NCBI GenBank assembly: GCA_044225675.1
Contig: JBGAIH010000013.1
Location: forward strand, 1 to 64,000
Origin: JACMQX01 sp044225675
GTDB lineage: Bacteria; Pseudomonadota; Gammaproteobacteria; Burkholderiales; Burkholderiaceae_C
Direction: 5' to 3'
DNA length: 64,000 nucleotides
Shown here: one piece after another, positions 54,341 to 62,765 of the stretch
Layout: each line of letters begins with the position of its first letter
How positions within the stretch are numbered: the stretch's first letter is position 1
Translations under genes and position numbers: made by a program
The notes under the pieces: generated by a model
Told to the model about the DNA's origin: nothing
What the model saw: only the letters and a program-made list of their open reading frames with translations
The model's database searches: none

Positions 54341-55288
54341 ATGCGATTCGCCACCTGGGCAGCCTGGGCAGCTTCGATCGGCTTGGCGCTGGGCTGGGGT
54401 CTGGCCTCAGCCCACCGCCTGCCGATGCCTGCCACCGATGACAACTTCGCGGGAGCGGCCCTGACCGCCGGCGTGCAGGCCACACGGGCCCAGTGCGACG
54501 CGATCGAGGGCGCGGTGTGGGCCGATGCCGGCGCGCATGGCGCCGAGTGCCTGCGGTACTGGACAGCGGGCCTGGTGCAGGGTGCGCCGCAGCCCGTCAT
54601 GGTGTATCTGCCGCCCGACCAGCTGAGCTTCGGCCAGCCGGCGGCCGGCTACACCCGCCTGAGCCCGTCGCGCCTCGGCCAGCTGGTCGCGCAGATGCAG
54701 CAGCGGGTGGGCGTCCCTCTGCTGTTCCTCGCGCGGCCCGGCACCTTTGGCGCGTCGGGCGATCACCGCGACCGCCGGCGCGAGGCCGAGGCACGGCTGG
54801 TGTCGGCAGGCCTGGACGCGCTGAAAGCGCGCCTGGGGATTGGCAGCTGGGTGCTGACGGGCCTGAGCGGCGGCGGCCACACGGTCGCCGCGTTGATCGG
54901 ATGGCGCACCGACGTGGTCTGCGCCGTGCCGGCCTCTGCCGTGTCGTCGCCGCGCATGCGCTGGCGCCTGCTCGGGCAGACCACCGACATCACGGGCCAC
55001 GACGACTCCTATGAACCGGTGGATCATCTGCGCCGCGAGGTCCATCCGGCGCTGCGGGTGTTCGTGCTGGGCGATCCGGCCGACCGCAACGTGCCCTGGG
55101 CCACGCAGCAGCCGCTGGCCGAGCGGCTGCGCACGCTGGGCATCGAGACCACGGTGCTGCAGGCCGAAGGCTCCGACAGCGATCGCCATGCCCTGAGCGA
55201 GTCGACCCGCGTGATCGGCGCGGCCTGCGCGCGCGGCGCCTCCACCGGGGACATCCGGGCCCTGGCCGCGCGCGGCCTCAAGGGCTGA
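54341..55288 (+). CDS. secreted alpha/beta hydrolase-like protein
   Basis: 315 residues from the ATG at 54341 with AAGGAGA upstream. A signal peptide (WAAWAASIGLALGWGLASA) is followed by an alpha/beta-hydrolase body with the nucleophile elbow LTGLSGGGHTVAAL and a late FVLGDPADRNVPWATQQPLA, which may hold the acid; His near DSDRHALSE completes the triad. Similar periplasmic esterases or peptidases exist, but the substrate is unknown. Confidence 0.75.
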   Translation: MRFATWAAWAASIGLALGWGLASAHRLPMPATDDNFAGAALTAGVQATRAQCDAIEGAVWADAGAHGAECLRYWTAGLVQGAPQPVMVYLPPDQLSFGQPAAGYTRLSPSRLGQLVAQMQQRVGVPLLFLARPGTFGASGDHRDRRREAEARLVSAGLDALKARLGIGSWVLTGLSGGGHTVAALIGWRTDVVCAVPASAVSSPRMRWRLLGQTTDITGHDDSYEPVDHLRREVHPALRVFVLGDPADRNVPWATQQPLAERLRTLGIETTVLQAEGSDSDRHALSESTRVIGAACARGASTGDIRALAARGLKG

Positions 55289-55427
55289 GCCTTTTCCTTC
55301 GCCGCAGCTTGGGGGAGCGTGGCGGAGCTTCGCGAAGCCCGGTGCGGGCGCCGCGCTGTCCCGAATGGCCTGATCGGCGTCCGTTGCGACGCCTGCCAGC
55401 GGCCCGCTGGCTCGACACAATGGCTCG

Positions 55428-56489
55428 ATGCGGCATGAGGCACAGCCGGCGGGCCGGCACGACGTACCCGCGGCCGCGCCCCATGCCTTGACCTTCATTT
55501 CGACGTTCACCCCGACCTTCATCTCGACCCTCCCCGCGTCTCTCACCTCATCCCTGCCCACCGTGCCCGCCCTGCCCGACGCCTCCCTTCGCGCTGCCTT
55601 GCCAGGCGCCTTCATCGGCGCATCGTCCGACGCATCGCTTGGAGCCTCCGCGGACGTGGCCCCGGCTGCCAGCTGCGCCCCGGCCATGGACCGCATCGCG
55701 GCGCAGTTGCTGGGCCCACGCGCCGCATCGCCCCAGGCCCGCCGCCCCCGGCCGTCGGCCGCCGCGCCGGGGGACGCGGCACCGCGCGAAGCGCGCCACC
55801 TCGCGCAAGCGCACGCGCTTGCCGACGCACCCTGGCTGGCGACGCTGTCGGCCGGCGCGCGGCGCAGGGTGCTGCGCAGTGCCGAGACGCATTGCGTGGC
55901 GCAGGGCGACCTGCTGTTCAGCGAGGGCCGGCCGATGACCCACTGGTGGGGCGTGCTGTCGGGCCTGGTTGCGCTGGCACCAGCCCACAGCCGCAGGACG
56001 GGCGCCGGGCTGCCCGCCGGTGCCTGGTACGGCGAACAGCTGCTGCTCGCGCACGCCCGCGCCGATCGCACCGCAACGGCCTGGTCGACCTGCGTGGCCG
56101 TGTCGGTGCCCGCTGCGCTGTTCCATGAGCTGTTCCGGCAGGAGCCGGCTTTCGCCCGCTTCGTCGGTCTGCAGCTTGCGCAGCGCCTGGAGGCGGTGCA
56201 ATCGCTGGCACGCCTGCCGCAGCGCGGCGCACGCACCGTGCCGATCAACGCGGTGATCGCCTGCGCGCTGGCCGGGCTGTTCGAGCCGCGATCGGCCTTT
56301 GGCGGCCGCTTCACGCTGGCGCTGACGCAGTCGCAGCTGGCCGACTTCCTCGGCCTGTCCCGCCAGCGCACGAATGCCGCGCTCAATGCCCTGCGCCGCC
56401 AGGGCGAGCTGAGCCTGCGCTACGGCTGCATCGACATCGCGCACCCGGCGCGGCTGCGCGCACGGGCGCTGGCCGGCGAGATCCGCTGA
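55428..56489 (+). CDS. Crp/Fnr-family transcriptional regulator
   Basis: 353 residues if it starts at 55428; the first 86 residues are low-complexity, and the ATG at 55686 (267 residues) fits the family better. A cyclic-nucleotide-binding fold (THCVAQGDLLFSEGRPMTHW, GLPAGAWYGEQLLL) is followed by a C-terminal winged helix (LTQSQLADFLGLSRQRTNAA, LRRQGELSLRYGCIDI). No iron-sulphur cysteine cluster is present. Ahead of the RraA-like gene. Confidence 0.83.
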   Translation: MRHEAQPAGRHDVPAAAPHALTFISTFTPTFISTLPASLTSSLPTVPALPDASLRAALPGAFIGASSDASLGASADVAPAASCAPAMDRIAAQLLGPRAASPQARRPRPSAAAPGDAAPREARHLAQAHALADAPWLATLSAGARRRVLRSAETHCVAQGDLLFSEGRPMTHWWGVLSGLVALAPAHSRRTGAGLPAGAWYGEQLLLAHARADRTATAWSTCVAVSVPAALFHELFRQEPAFARFVGLQLAQRLEAVQSLARLPQRGARTVPINAVIACALAGLFEPRSAFGGRFTLALTQSQLADFLGLSRQRTNAALNALRRQGELSLRYGCIDIAHPARLRARALAGEIR

Positions 56490-56614
56490 CGCGCGAGCTG
56501 CGGCCCGACGCATTCCGCGCGCTCCCGCGCGCCGCTCGGAGAAGTCAACCCATCGGTGCCGCGCAGGCGATACCGTTGCGCCCTCGTTCCACACCCTACC
56601 GAGGAGACTTCCAC

Positions 56615-57319
56615 GTGACCGATCCGTTGATGCAACAACTGCAAACCCTGACCGGCCCGCACCTGGCCGACGGCTGCCTGCGCTGCGGCGTTCCCATCCG
56701 CTTCGCGCCGCCGCAGGTGCAGGCGCTGGCGCCGGGCATGGCCTGCCGTGGCCGCGCGCTGCCGGTGCGCCATGTCGGCAGCATCGACATCTTCTTCGAG
56801 GCGCTCGAACACGCGCAGCCCGGCGACGTGATGGTGATCGACAACGGCGGCCGGCAGGATGAAGCCTGCATCGGCGACATCGTGCTGCTCGAAGCGCGCG
56901 CTGCGGGCCTCGCCGGCTTCGTGATCTGGGGCCTGCACCGCGACAGCCAGGAGCTGGCGGAGATCGGCTTTCCGGTGTTCAGCATGGGATCGCTGCCCAC
57001 CGGCCCGCAGCGCCTGCATGTGCGCCCGCCCGACGTGTTCGAGCGCGCGAGCTTCGGCACGCATGCCATCACCACCGACGACGTGGTGGTGGCCGACGCC
57101 AACGGCGTGCTGTTCCTGCCGCGCGAGCGGCTTGGCGCCATCGTGGAGGCGGCCACCGCCTACCGCGCCACCGAGGCCCGCCAGTTGGCCGCCATGCGCG
57201 CCGGCCGCAGCTACCGGGACCAGACGCAGTTCGCGCGCTACCTGCAAAAGCGCCAGGCCGATCCGGCGCTCGGCTTTCGCCAGCACCTCAAGGACATCGA
57301 GGCCGCCGGTGAAGTCTGA
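56615..57319 (+). CDS. RraA-family protein (aldolase/decarboxylase-like)
   Basis: 234 residues from a GTG with GAGGAGA upstream. The swivelling-domain fold of the RraA/MenG-like family: PHLADGCLRCG near the start, HAQPGDVMVIDNGGRQDEAC, GDIVLLEARAAGLAGFVIWG and LHRDSQEL where the family has a conserved RD. FPVFSMG follows. Family members are 4-hydroxy-4-methyl-2-oxoglutarate aldolases, oxaloacetate decarboxylases or RNase E inhibitors; the enzyme role is more likely. Confidence 0.83.
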   Translation: MTDPLMQQLQTLTGPHLADGCLRCGVPIRFAPPQVQALAPGMACRGRALPVRHVGSIDIFFEALEHAQPGDVMVIDNGGRQDEACIGDIVLLEARAAGLAGFVIWGLHRDSQELAEIGFPVFSMGSLPTGPQRLHVRPPDVFERASFGTHAITTDDVVVADANGVLFLPRERLGAIVEAATAYRATEARQLAAMRAGRSYRDQTQFARYLQKRQADPALGFRQHLKDIEAAGEV

Positions 57320-57347
57320 AGCCTCTTCCCTCCCACTTGAACCACGA

Positions 57348-58337
57348 ATGACCCAGCACACCATGACCCAGGCGATCAGGATTCACAGCAACGGCGGACC
57401 CGAGGTCCTGCAATGGGAGACGGTGCCGATCGGGGACCCGCCCGCAGGCACCGTCCGCGTGCGGCACACCGCCATCGGCGTCAACTACATCGACACCTAT
57501 CACCGCACCGGCCTGTACAAGCTGCCGCTGCCCTCCGGCCTGGGCGTGGAAGGCGCGGGCGTGGTGGAAGCCGTCGGCGCGGACGTGAGCCATGTGCGCC
57601 CGGGCGACCGCATCGCCTATGCGGGCGGGCCGCCGGGCGCGTACGCCGAGGCCCGAATCCTGCCCGCGCAGCTCGTGGTGGCGCTGCCCGACGGTGTGTC
57701 CGACGAAGCGGCAGCGGCATGCCTGCTGCAGGGCATGACCGTCCACTCGCTGATCCACCGCACGTACAAGGTGCGCGCGGGCGAGACCGTGCTGTGGCAT
57801 GCCGCAGCCGGCGGCGTGGGCCTGATCGCCTGCCAGTGGCTGCGCTCGCTGGGCGTGAACGTGATCGGCACGGTCGGCAGCGACGCCAAGGCCGAAGTCG
57901 CGCGGGCCAACGGCTGCACGCACGTCATCAACTACGCGGTGGAAGACTTCCCCGCGCGGGTCAAGGAACTCACCGGCGGCGAAGGCGTGCCGGTGGTGTT
58001 CGACTCGGTGGGTCGCTCCACCTGGGCCGGTTCGCTGCAGTGCCTGCGGCGCTTCGGTCTGATGGTGAGCTTCGGCAACGCCTCCGGCGCGGTCGAGCCC
58101 ATCACCGTGGCGCAGCTGGCCACGAACGGCTCGCTCTTCCTTACGCGCCCGGTGCTCGGCGACTACATCGGCCCGCGCGCAGACCTCGAAGCCGCTGCGG
58201 CCGCGCTGTTCGGCGCCCTGGCCAGCGGCGCGGTCCAGGCGAACGTGGGGCAGCGCTTTGCCCTGCGCGACGCGGCGCTGGCGCATCGCGCGCTCGAGAG
58301 CCGAGGCACCGTCGGCGCGACGGTCCTGCGTCCCTGA
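57348..58337 (+). CDS. NADPH:quinone oxidoreductase (zeta-crystallin type)
   Basis: 329 residues from the ATG at 57348. MDR-superfamily landmarks without zinc ligands: AIGVNYIDTYHRTGLYKLPL, GLGVEGAGVVEAVGADVSHV, LLQGMTVHSLIHRTYKV and the Rossmann motif AAAGGVGLIACQWLRSLG. Soluble one- or two-electron reduction of quinones or enals. It follows the RraA-like gene by 28 bp and is probably co-transcribed. Confidence 0.9.
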   Translation: MTQHTMTQAIRIHSNGGPEVLQWETVPIGDPPAGTVRVRHTAIGVNYIDTYHRTGLYKLPLPSGLGVEGAGVVEAVGADVSHVRPGDRIAYAGGPPGAYAEARILPAQLVVALPDGVSDEAAAACLLQGMTVHSLIHRTYKVRAGETVLWHAAAGGVGLIACQWLRSLGVNVIGTVGSDAKAEVARANGCTHVINYAVEDFPARVKELTGGEGVPVVFDSVGRSTWAGSLQCLRRFGLMVSFGNASGAVEPITVAQLATNGSLFLTRPVLGDYIGPRADLEAAAAALFGALASGAVQANVGQRFALRDAALAHRALESRGTVGATVLRP

Positions 58338-58437
58338 GGACGGCGCCGCAGCACACGCGGCCGGATGGAAAGCCCCTTGTCAGCACGCGAGCGCGGTGCT
58401 GCCCATAATGGGGCGACCCATCCGCACCTGACCGCCC

Positions 58438-59394
58438 ATGCTGCCTCTCGTACGCCTGCCTTCGCTGGACCTCATCAAGGGCTTCGTCGCCGTGGCGCGA
58501 CGCATGAGCGTGACGCAGGCGGCCGACGACCTGTGCCTCACGCAGTCCGCCATCAGCAAGCAGATCCGCACCCTCGAAGACATCCTGGGCGTGCCGCTGT
58601 TCCACCGGGGCTTTCGCAGCCTCATGCTCACCGAGCAGGGGCACCGCCTGTTCCGCGCGGCGGACGCGTCGGTGCTCCAGCTGCAGGAGGCGCTGGCCCT
58701 GCTCGGGCCGGCGCGGCGCCGGCCGGTGACGCTCACCGCCAGCACCGGCGTGGCCAGCCTCTGGCTGCTGCCGCGGCTGGGCGCCTTCCAGCAGGCGCAC
58801 CCGATGATCGACCTGCGCCTGGTGGCCAGCAATGCCGTGCTCGACCTCGGCTCCGACCTCGACCTGGCCATCCGCTATGGCGCGGAGCGCCAGGCGCCGC
58901 TGGGCGCGATCAAGCTGTTCGGCGAAACGCTCGCGCCGGTGGCGAGTCCCTCGCTCGGGCTGCAGTCCATCCGCACGCGGGCCGAGCTGGAGCGCCTCAC
59001 GCTGCTGGAGTTCGACGTCAACGGCCGCCCCTGGCTGCACTGGGGCGAGTGGCTCGCCGCACGGGGGCTGAACGCGACCCAGGCGCGCGGCGTGCTGCAC
59101 TTCAACCAGTACGAGCAGATGGTTCAGGCCGCCGTGGCTGGCCAGGGCGTGGGCCTGGGGCGGCTTGAACTGGTGCTGCCGCTCATCGCCTCCGGCCAGC
59201 TTGCCGTGCTGGGCGACGCCACCGACCGCAGCGTGAGCCCCTGCCACTGCTGGCTTATCCAGGCCGACAAGAACCCGGGCGAGGACGTGCGCCGCGTGAT
59301 CGAGTGGGTGCTGGCGAGCGCGGCGGAACTGGCGCAGGAACCGCAGCATGTGCAGGCGCCGGCGGGCGCGGACCCGAACACGGTTCATGCGTAG
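58438..59394 (+). CDS. LysR-family regulator, GcvA-like
   Basis: 318 residues. Winged HTH (PSLDLIKGFVAVARRMSVTQ, DDLCLTQSAISKQIRTLED) and effector domain (TLTASTGVASLWLLPRLGAF, LDLAIRYG). A close paralogue of the regulator at 43250-44227. It lies in a plus-strand run with quinone oxidoreductase and PhzF genes, 100 bp after the former. Confidence 0.9.
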   Translation: MLPLVRLPSLDLIKGFVAVARRMSVTQAADDLCLTQSAISKQIRTLEDILGVPLFHRGFRSLMLTEQGHRLFRAADASVLQLQEALALLGPARRRPVTLTASTGVASLWLLPRLGAFQQAHPMIDLRLVASNAVLDLGSDLDLAIRYGAERQAPLGAIKLFGETLAPVASPSLGLQSIRTRAELERLTLLEFDVNGRPWLHWGEWLAARGLNATQARGVLHFNQYEQMVQAAVAGQGVGLGRLELVLPLIASGQLAVLGDATDRSVSPCHCWLIQADKNPGEDVRRVIEWVLASAAELAQEPQHVQAPAGADPNTVHA

Positions 59395-59503
59395 TGCCCG
59401 CATATTCATGTGACCGTGCGCCTGGCTCGCGCACAATCGTCGGGATGCCACCCGCCCTCTCCCGTCCCGCACCGCCTGCCCGCGCGACGCGCGCGCCCGG
59501 CCG

Positions 59504-60358
59504 ATGAAGCTCCTGCACATCGCCGCCTTCAGCGAGTGCGACATCGGCGGCAATCCGGCCGGTGTCGTACTGTGTGACGCGCTGCCCGAGCCAGCCCGCA
59601 TGCAGGCCGTCGCGGCCGACACCGGCTACTCCGAGACGGTGTTCGCCGCGCCGGCCGAGGGCCTCTGGCACACGCGCTACTTCTCGCCCGAGACGCAGAT
59701 TCCTTTCTGCGGCCACGCCACCATCGCGCTCGGCGCCGCGCTGGCGCAGCACCATGGCCCGGGTACCTATGCGCTCCACATCGGCGCGGGCCAGGTCTCG
59801 GTCGACGGCTTTGAGGCAGACGGCCGCTGGTGCGCGACGCTGCGCTCGCCGCCCGCGTCGCATGCACCCGTCTCCGCTCCTGCCCTGTCCGCCGCGCTCG
59901 CGGGCCTGGGCCTGCAGCCCTCGGACCTCGACCCGCAGTTGCCTGCGGCACGCATCCATGCCGGCGCCGACCATCTGCTGCTGCCCCTGCACAGCCGCGC
60001 CCGGCTGTCGGCAATGCGCTACGACTTCGAGCCCTTCCAGCGTCTCATGCGGCAGCAGGGCTGGGTGACGGTGGCCCTGTGCCATCGTGAAGCCGGCGCG
60101 GGTGCCGCCGCCGGTGCGGGCCCGTGCGTGCACGCGCGCAACGCGTTTGCCTACGGCGGCGTGTACGAAGACCCGGCCACGGGTGCGGCAGCCGCCGCGC
60201 TCGGCGGCTACCTGCGCGACCGCGGTGAAGGCACGGCGCCGTTCACCGTGCTGCAGGGCCACGACATGGGTATGGCCTGCCGTCTGCTTGTCGAAGCCGA
60301 GCCCGGTGTCGGCGCGCCCGTGCGCGTCAGCGGAACCACGCGGCAGATGCAGTACTGA
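59504..60358 (+). CDS. PhzF-family isomerase/epimerase
   Basis: 284 residues. Family motifs: GNPAGVVLCDALP, DTGYSETVFAAP with catalytic Glu44, RYFSPETQIPFCGHATIALG, and YGGVYEDPATGAAAAALGGY. These enzymes have a diaminopimelate-epimerase fold and catalyse proton shifts, as in phenazine biosynthesis. No phenazine genes are nearby. An AT-rich RHS region abuts its 3' end. Confidence 0.9.
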   Translation: MKLLHIAAFSECDIGGNPAGVVLCDALPEPARMQAVAADTGYSETVFAAPAEGLWHTRYFSPETQIPFCGHATIALGAALAQHHGPGTYALHIGAGQVSVDGFEADGRWCATLRSPPASHAPVSAPALSAALAGLGLQPSDLDPQLPAARIHAGADHLLLPLHSRARLSAMRYDFEPFQRLMRQQGWVTVALCHREAGAGAAAGAGPCVHARNAFAYGGVYEDPATGAAAAALGGYLRDRGEGTAPFTVLQGHDMGMACRLLVEAEPGVGAPVRVSGTTRQMQY

Positions 60359-60369
60359 GGTGAGTGGTG

Positions 60370-60613
60370 AGGCATTGGCTAAGCTAGCAAAATCCCGCAG
60401 GCATCGAAGATCAACGTCGTATCGCTTCAGAAGAGCGATGAGGTCTCTGAGATTCGGCTCATCCATAGGGGCACTTAGCTCGATTTGCAGATCGGCTCCC
60501 ACACGAGCAACGTCAACGACAGCCGGTATGGACTGAAGCCAACGGAAGAAGTGCTCTTCATCCAAATATGAGTAGAACCGATTGGGCTCTTTGATTCTCA
60601 GCGTCGTCGACAT
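60370..60613 (-). pseudogene. immunity-like gene that lost its 3' end
   Basis: From the ATG at 60613 about 80 residues look genuine (NRFYSYLDEEHFFRWLQSIP, MDEPNLRDLIALLKRYDVDL, LRCLRDFASLANA). After about 60370 the frame continues antisense through phzF for 370 codons, which is not plausible coding. The 3' end with its stop was therefore deleted at a junction. It lies 9 bp behind a toxin C-terminus remnant, the normal place for the toxin's immunity gene. Family not recognised. Confidence 0.55.
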
Positions 60614-60622
60614 TAGCTTTAC

Positions 60623-60700
60623 TCAGCGAAGCAAGTCATTGATATTGCTCCCTGGAGGCACATTGGTGTGGCTTCCATCAGGCCATTGCACGTCCCAGTG
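60623..60700 (-). pseudogene. C-terminal remnant of a polymorphic toxin
   Basis: Just ahead of the immunity remnant, one frame reads HWDVQWPDGSHTNVPPG and then NINDLLR before a stop. HWDVQ.PDG.H.NV is a common last segment of RHS and CDI toxin domains. A stop lies in frame immediately upstream, and the preceding coding-looking stretch (NPQWTELPKGSRVNYLENTL) is in another frame, so the toxin is broken by a frameshift or fusion. Confidence 0.5.
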
Positions 60701-60771
60701 AGGCCCTCAGAGTATTTTCGAGATAGTTCACGCGCGAGCCCTTGGGAAGTTCCGTCCATTGAGGGTTGGAT

Positions 60772-61293
60772 TCAACCGAACGGAAGCCCTTCCAGTCGCA
60801 ATGTGCAATTTGCCAAGTAGGCATCGATTGCCTCCATATTTCGAGAGAAACCGAGGTGATGCGGAAAAACGTGTGCAACGATCAGCAATGCGTTGGTTCG
60901 CGTTTCGTTCTCCAAGTAGATCCCCTTCTCAAGATTCACTTGCAAAGGCGATGGATCCTTGACGACGCGCTCGTGGGTGAATTCTGTGTGAACAGACCAG
61001 ATCATGTACGTGTCGGTCGGCAACATTCCTTGCGGATGTGGCGTGTCGATGCGCTCACTTGTGCTGAGCAGCTCGGTGCCGATCATGAAAAACTCTTGCT
61101 GCAAGACACTGACCCGGGAAACGTCGATACGCCATTGGTCTTGCCCACAGCAAAGCGTCATATCACCAGAGGTGATGTACCAGGCAGATCCTGGCTGGTC
61201 CAGCTCGACAGCCGCAAGGCTGTGATAGCTCACCGCGCCTCGCAAGCCCCGAGCCGCACCAACTTGTTTGTTGTTTGACAGCAGTAGTTTCAT
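60772..61293 (-). CDS. hypothetical protein, candidate orphan immunity protein
   Basis: 173 residues; family not recognised. The ATG overlaps the stop of the RHS-core remnant by 3 bases, as toxin and immunity genes do. The chain has a mixed alpha/beta look (WYITSGDMTLCCGQDQWRID, DTYMIWSVHTEFTHERVVKD) with no signal or membrane helix. Base composition is clearly more AT-rich than the chromosomal genes nearby. Confidence 0.6.
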   Translation of the reverse strand: MKLLLSNNKQVGAARGLRGAVSYHSLAAVELDQPGSAWYITSGDMTLCCGQDQWRIDVSRVSVLQQEFFMIGTELLSTSERIDTPHPQGMLPTDTYMIWSVHTEFTHERVVKDPSPLQVNLEKGIYLENETRTNALLIVAHVFPHHLGFSRNMEAIDAYLANCTLRLEGLPFG

Positions 61294-61430
61294 GATCTAC
61301 GCCTGAGTGCCCCGACTGTGGATTCGAACAGCAGCCCGGTGGCATCGGTGAAGCTCATGGGATTCCCCATCACATAGTCGAATCGACTCCACCCCAACGC
61401 ACCTGCAGTTCTCAGCGGCTGAGTGGGCGG
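61290..61430 (-). pseudogene. RHS core remnant without toxin tip
   Basis: The frame reads TAGALGWSRFDYVMGNPMS then FTDATGLLFESTVGALRRRS and stops. This parallels the end of the RHS core in the right-edge gene (GGWNRFAYVENDPISFVDPE, then GLL-MSTVGG). No toxin domain follows: the stop comes about 14 residues after the core. It is a displaced C-terminus left by cassette exchange. Confidence 0.65.
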
Positions 61431-61459
61431 TCGGGTAGTTTTTGATTTTTACCAAAGGT

Positions 61460-61813
61460 TCAACGGCCAGCATCAAGCCGCCACGGGGCTACGTCGTTCG
61501 CAATCATCTTGAAGATGTCTCTGGATATGGCTTCTCGATATCCCGACTCAACCGGGGCATGTTTTACCTGCGTCACCTTGAGACGCAACGGCGTCCCCGC
61601 CAAGACAGCATCGAAGATTTCACCAATCAGCTTTTCGCAACCGTCCTGCTCTGCCGCGCCCGGCAACTCGGCCGCTTGCACATGCACAAAGCACGTGCTG
61701 GAGTCAGTTTTCACGTGGATGGAATCAATCCATTTGAAGACTGGCCAGATCAATTCGAATAGCGCCAACTGAACTCCGGGAAGCTTTTCATCCATGGCAG
61801 CAGCAGAACTCAT
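61460..61813 (-). CDS. hypothetical protein, candidate orphan immunity protein
   Basis: 117 residues from an ATG that falls at the edge of the IS5 remnant, so the true N-terminus may have been elsewhere (MDEKLPGVQLALFELIWPVF could be it). It reads as a compact soluble protein (FKWIDSIHVKTDSSTCFVHV, GEIFDAVLAGTPLRLKVTQV). No family recognised. AT-rich and placed amid RHS remnants, so an immunity gene separated from its toxin is likely. Confidence 0.55.
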   Translation of the reverse strand: MSSAAAMDEKLPGVQLALFELIWPVFKWIDSIHVKTDSSTCFVHVQAAELPGAAEQDGCEKLIGEIFDAVLAGTPLRLKVTQVKHAPVESGYREAISRDIFKMIANDVAPWRLDAGR

Positions 61814-61954
61814 TCATCCCAAGAATCACGTCCCGCTTGGTGAAGGCGGCGGTACTGCTCGAAGCCTTTGTTGGCTGCTGTGGGGAGTGTTTGTTGCTTC
61901 ATTCTCTGCTCAACGCATCAGACGAGCTCTCGGTGGACCTTTTCCAGCGTAACC
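61810..61954 (-). mobile_element. decayed IS5-like element end and transposase start
   Basis: The terminus at 61932-61954 matches 116-138 at 21 of 23 bases. The transposase start at 61902 reads MKQQTLPTAANKGFEQYRR, then a one-base shift turns the expected FTKRDVILGMNE into a different frame that stops at 61810. Nothing of the catalytic region remains. The adjacent ORF begins at the break point. Confidence 0.7.
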
Positions 61955-62029
61955 TCAGATCGAGATCTGGGTGGCGCGCTCTGAACGAAACATGAAATCC
62001 TGTCATTTGCAAGAACCCATTGGTTTTCG

Positions 62030-62240
62030 TGAATAGGAATCCGCCGGTCTGTTGTGTATAGCCTTTCCATCTCCTTGGCTGCTTTGCGCTGCTTCCACTG
62101 ATGAAAGCCGCTGGCACTGACGCCCAGCAGATCGCACTGCAGCGAGATCGACCACTCGCCGCGCCTTGCCCCGCGCCGATCTGCTTCAGCGCCTCCAGCT
62201 TGAGTTCCAGCGTGTATCGCGCGCTCTGCTTCTTTGCCAT
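62030..62240 (-). mobile_element. IS3-family transposase remnant (orfA start joined to orfB piece)
   Basis: From the ATG at 62240, MAKKQSARYTLELKLEALKQ is a typical IS3 OrfA N-terminus. After about 30 codons the match moves to another frame reading SISLQCDLLGVSASGFHQWK and QRKAAKE, which is OrfB-like (LLGVS.SG...W..R). The element therefore has an internal deletion or frameshift and cannot be active. Confidence 0.6.
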
Positions 62241-62261
62241 CTCAGTTCTCTCCTTGCCAAA

Positions 62262-62400
62262 TTACACCTCAGCAAGGAATCCGTTTTTCGAGGGCAAGGT
62301 CATAGCGACCGTGCCGATTCCGGCGCCTATCAGAATGTCAGCTCCCGTAATGACGAGCGGTACATCGCGAGTACAAACCTTTCCGTTGTAGCGACCTAAG
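62262..62400 (-). pseudogene. orphan C-terminal protein fragment
   Basis: Between the IS3 remnant and the immunity gene one frame reads GRYNGKVCTRDVPLVITGAD, ILIGAGIGTVAMTLPSKNG, FLAEV and a stop. It has no start of its own. The Gly/Ile-rich stretch looks like the tail of a membrane-active or surface protein and may be a lost toxin domain end. Confidence 0.4.
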
Positions 62401-62758
62401 GGGTGGTTGGAGATTTTCCTCGCGGAATGCCCTGATAGTTTGCAATCAAGTCGACCAATCGGGGTAAGTCCACGTCCGATGGCAGATTGGTCGCCTTGCG
62501 TGCGTACTCGCGCAGGCAGGTTTCAAATTCGAGCGCCGCCGCGTTCGAAGAAGTACTGGCCGTCGTCGAAGCAACGGCGGTAGGCCAAATTCCAAGAAAT
62601 CGAACTTGTCTGCGCTCGACTGAAAGAGGATGCTCATTGCCCCATTCGTCAAACAACTTCACGCGAAGGACATCTTCAGGCTCGATGGCGCGAACCGCCG
62701 ACTCCAATGAGTCGTAGGCCGAAACATCCAACCCGTCTTCGATCACAAAGTAGCGCAT
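62396..62758 (-). CDS. candidate immunity protein of the right-edge RHS toxin
   Basis: 120 residues; family not recognised. It starts 7 bp after the stop of the RHS gene. The first half (MRYFVIEDGLDVSAYDSLES, EDVLRVKLFDEWGNEHPLSV) is acidic and compact; the second half is helical (LEFETCLREYARKATNLPSD). An immunity role follows from position, size and AT-rich composition. Confidence 0.6.
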   Translation of the reverse strand: MRYFVIEDGLDVSAYDSLESAVRAIEPEDVLRVKLFDEWGNEHPLSVERRQVRFLGIWPTAVASTTASTSSNAAALEFETCLREYARKATNLPSDVDLPRLVDLIANYQGIPRGKSPTTP

Positions 62759-62765
62759 GTCGCGA

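Noticed and set aside
59255..60369. Long minus-strand continuation of the immunity-like frame through phzF
   Set aside because: Loss of protein-like sequence after about 80 codons and full antisense overlap with a convincing PhzF gene.
116..61954. Composite transposon bounded by the two IS5-like copies
   Set aside because: The right copy is a short decayed remnant and the interval contains ordinary chromosomal genes; only one end of each copy is visible.
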